Below are positions 62,659-64,000 of a stretch of DNA of 64,000 nt, piece by piece. The position numbers were made by a program, and so were the translations under genes. The stretch comes from Globisporangium splendens (taxonomy: Eukaryota; Oomycota; Peronosporomycetes; Pythiales; Pythiaceae). The notes under the pieces were generated by a model that saw nothing but the letters and a program-made list of their open reading frames with translations, was not told where the DNA came from and did no database searches. Position 1 is the stretch's first letter. Each line of letters starts with the position of its first letter. Where the stretch lies: positions 62,001-126,000 of the forward strand of contig VFIW01000037.1 of the NCBI GenBank assembly GCA_006386115.1, given 5' to 3'.

Positions 62659-63801
62659 ATGTGGATCAGCACGGCGCTGTGGCTCGCGGCGCTCATGACG
62701 GCGGGCGCCGTCGCGCTCTTCGTGCTCTTCGTGCTCTTCGTGCTCTTTGGACCAGGCATCGACGCCCACAACCCGCGCGTGCTGCACCCGCTCACGGAGA
62801 TCGAGAAGAAGTTCCTGAGCGACCACATCGCACGCGCGACCGAGGAGACCGGGTACATGCAGCGACCGCGGCCGAGAAACCAGATCGCGAAGATCTTTTA
62901 TCGCTTCTGGCTGCCAAAGCATCTCGATGCGCACGAGCACGCGAAGGGGGTGGTGGTCGTGCTGCATGGCATGAACTCGCACAGTGCGCGCAACAACACA
63001 TTCATGGTGGAATTGCTGCAGAGTGGCTTCGTCGTCGCGGGCATTGATCATGAAGGCATGGGCAGAAGTGACGGACGGCATGGCTACTTTTCGAGCGTCC
63101 ACCATCTGACTGACGATGCGATCGAGTTTGTGAAGATGGTGAAAGAGAAGTACAAGGGGCAGAAAGTGTTTTTACATGGCGGGTAGGTGGCGGATGCTGC
63201 TGGGTATGCGCGTTTTGATACATTCTCACTTTCTCCATCCGTCTTCAATCTACTGCGCAGATCTCTTGGCGGGCTCATGATCCTTAATATTTTGGCCAAG
63301 GTCGACAAGAATTTCGTCAATGGCGCTGTGATCTTGTGTCCTGCCGTGCAAATCCACAAAACGTCTCGACCTTCGGCAACAGTTGAAAACGTCGGGAAGT
63401 TCCTACGCGCCGTTGCTCCAAAGATCCCGTTTGCACAGGGCAACCGCGGTCGCAACAGCTCTCCTGAGATAGCTGCAGTGATTGATGCCATGAAACGCGC
63501 CGATCCGCTCTTCTACAACGGCCGACTGCGCATCGGCACGGGGCTTGCGATTCTGGATGCCATTAATCACATTCAAGACAAATTCCACCTCATCGAGACG
63601 CCGTACCTGCTGCAACACGGTCTGGCCGATCAAGTGTGCCATATCTCGGGATCCGAAGATCTTCACACGAAAACGAGCAGCAAGGACAAACAGTTCAAGT
63701 CGTACCCAGGTGGATCGCACGACCTCAGTAACGAACCTCCTCCAATCCGCAACGCCGTAGTCAACGACTTTGTCGCGTGGCTGGAAGAAAGAGCCGCATG
63801 A
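62659..63801 (+). CDS. Membrane-anchored monoglyceride-lipase-like alpha/beta hydrolase
   Basis: Exons 62659-63182 and 63261-63801, intron 78 bp, 354 residues. An N-terminal hydrophobic helix (WLAALMTAGAVALFVLFVLF) acts as signal anchor. The alpha/beta-hydrolase core follows: VVVLHGMNSH oxyanion loop, GIDHEGMGRSDG, the nucleophile Ser in GGSLGG formed exactly across the splice junction, Asp in QHGLADQVC and His in PGGSHDL. This order and the motifs match monoglyceride lipase/serine aminopeptidase S33 proteins, which release fatty acids from monoacylglycerols or lysophospholipids. The start is the first ATG (62659). A poly-A signal AATAAA follows at 63849-63854. Confidence 0.87.
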
Positions 63802-63848
63802 CGTGGCGACAGCAGACGAACGTGAGCAAATGCAATATTGCCGATCAA

Positions 63849-63854
63849 AATAAA
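63849..63854 (+). terminator. Polyadenylation signal of the hydrolase gene
   Basis: AATAAA 48 bp after the stop codon; no gene was seen from here to the window end. Confidence 0.6.
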
Positions 63855-64000
63855 GCAAATATGAGAAGTTAGAAATGCATAGTTAGATTAAAGTTGTTTG
63901 TCGCCTCGTCTACACTGCCGACGTGACTTGCCCAGCTGTTTTTGCACAGCACTTCTTGAGAATCGCGCGCCCGTACGGAATAAATGACGCTCCATACCAG

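Overview
The window is nuclear DNA of an oomycete (a Pythium/Phytophthora/Aphanomyces-type stramenopile). The evidence is short GT-AG introns of about 70-115 bp, papain proteases of oomycete type, an oomycete Inr core promoter upstream of one gene, an MLO-like protein with EF-hands, and LINE, Ty3/gypsy and Fanzor relics. No rRNA, tRNA or CRISPR array was seen.

Left part (1-42.1 kb): an amplified cluster of about 16 copies or pieces of classical short-chain dehydrogenase/reductase (SDR) genes. After two minus-strand SDRs (one cut by the window edge) and a decayed LINE, the SDRs sit in three large inverted repeats. P1 has arms 8052-10369 and 10432-12732. P2 has arms 14717-18128 and 26711-30071, separated by a complete Ty3/gypsy chromovirus nested in an older LTR. 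P3 has arms 33280-37581 and 37756-42060. Each arm carries an intronless type A SDR facing a one-intron type B SDR tail to tail. P1 and P3 are head-to-head B genes around 62- and 174-bp spacers. P3 arms also hold a decayed type C SDR and a trypsin-like protease, intact only in the right arm. The gaps between the palindromes are transposon fragments: a hAT relic between P1 and P2, and a LINE piece that exactly fills the space between P2 and P3.

Middle (42.5-51 kb): the intact secreted trypsin-like protease and a seven-transmembrane MLO-like protein with EF-hands. Next comes a fourth inverted duplication (45622-46773 / 49841-50992) carrying a papain-family protease. One copy is intact; the other is cut after its active-site cysteine by a Ty3/gypsy fragment.

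Right part (51.7-64 kb): mostly single-copy genes. They are a five-exon C2H2/IQ/Cys-rich protein, the SUMO-activating enzyme subunit AOS1/SAE1, two paralogous metallopeptidase-like proteins that seem to lack the zinc-binding HExxH, a decayed Fanzor (TnpB-like) nuclease between those two, and a membrane-anchored monoglyceride-lipase-like hydrolase.

Functionally, the left part looks like a dosage or diversity amplification of NADP(H)-type SDRs, shaped by inverted duplication and exchange between arms. The best candidates for undescribed biology are the retroelement-bounded SDR palindromes, the coiled-coil ORF antisense to the chromovirus integrase-chromodomain linker, and the pseudo-metallopeptidase pair.
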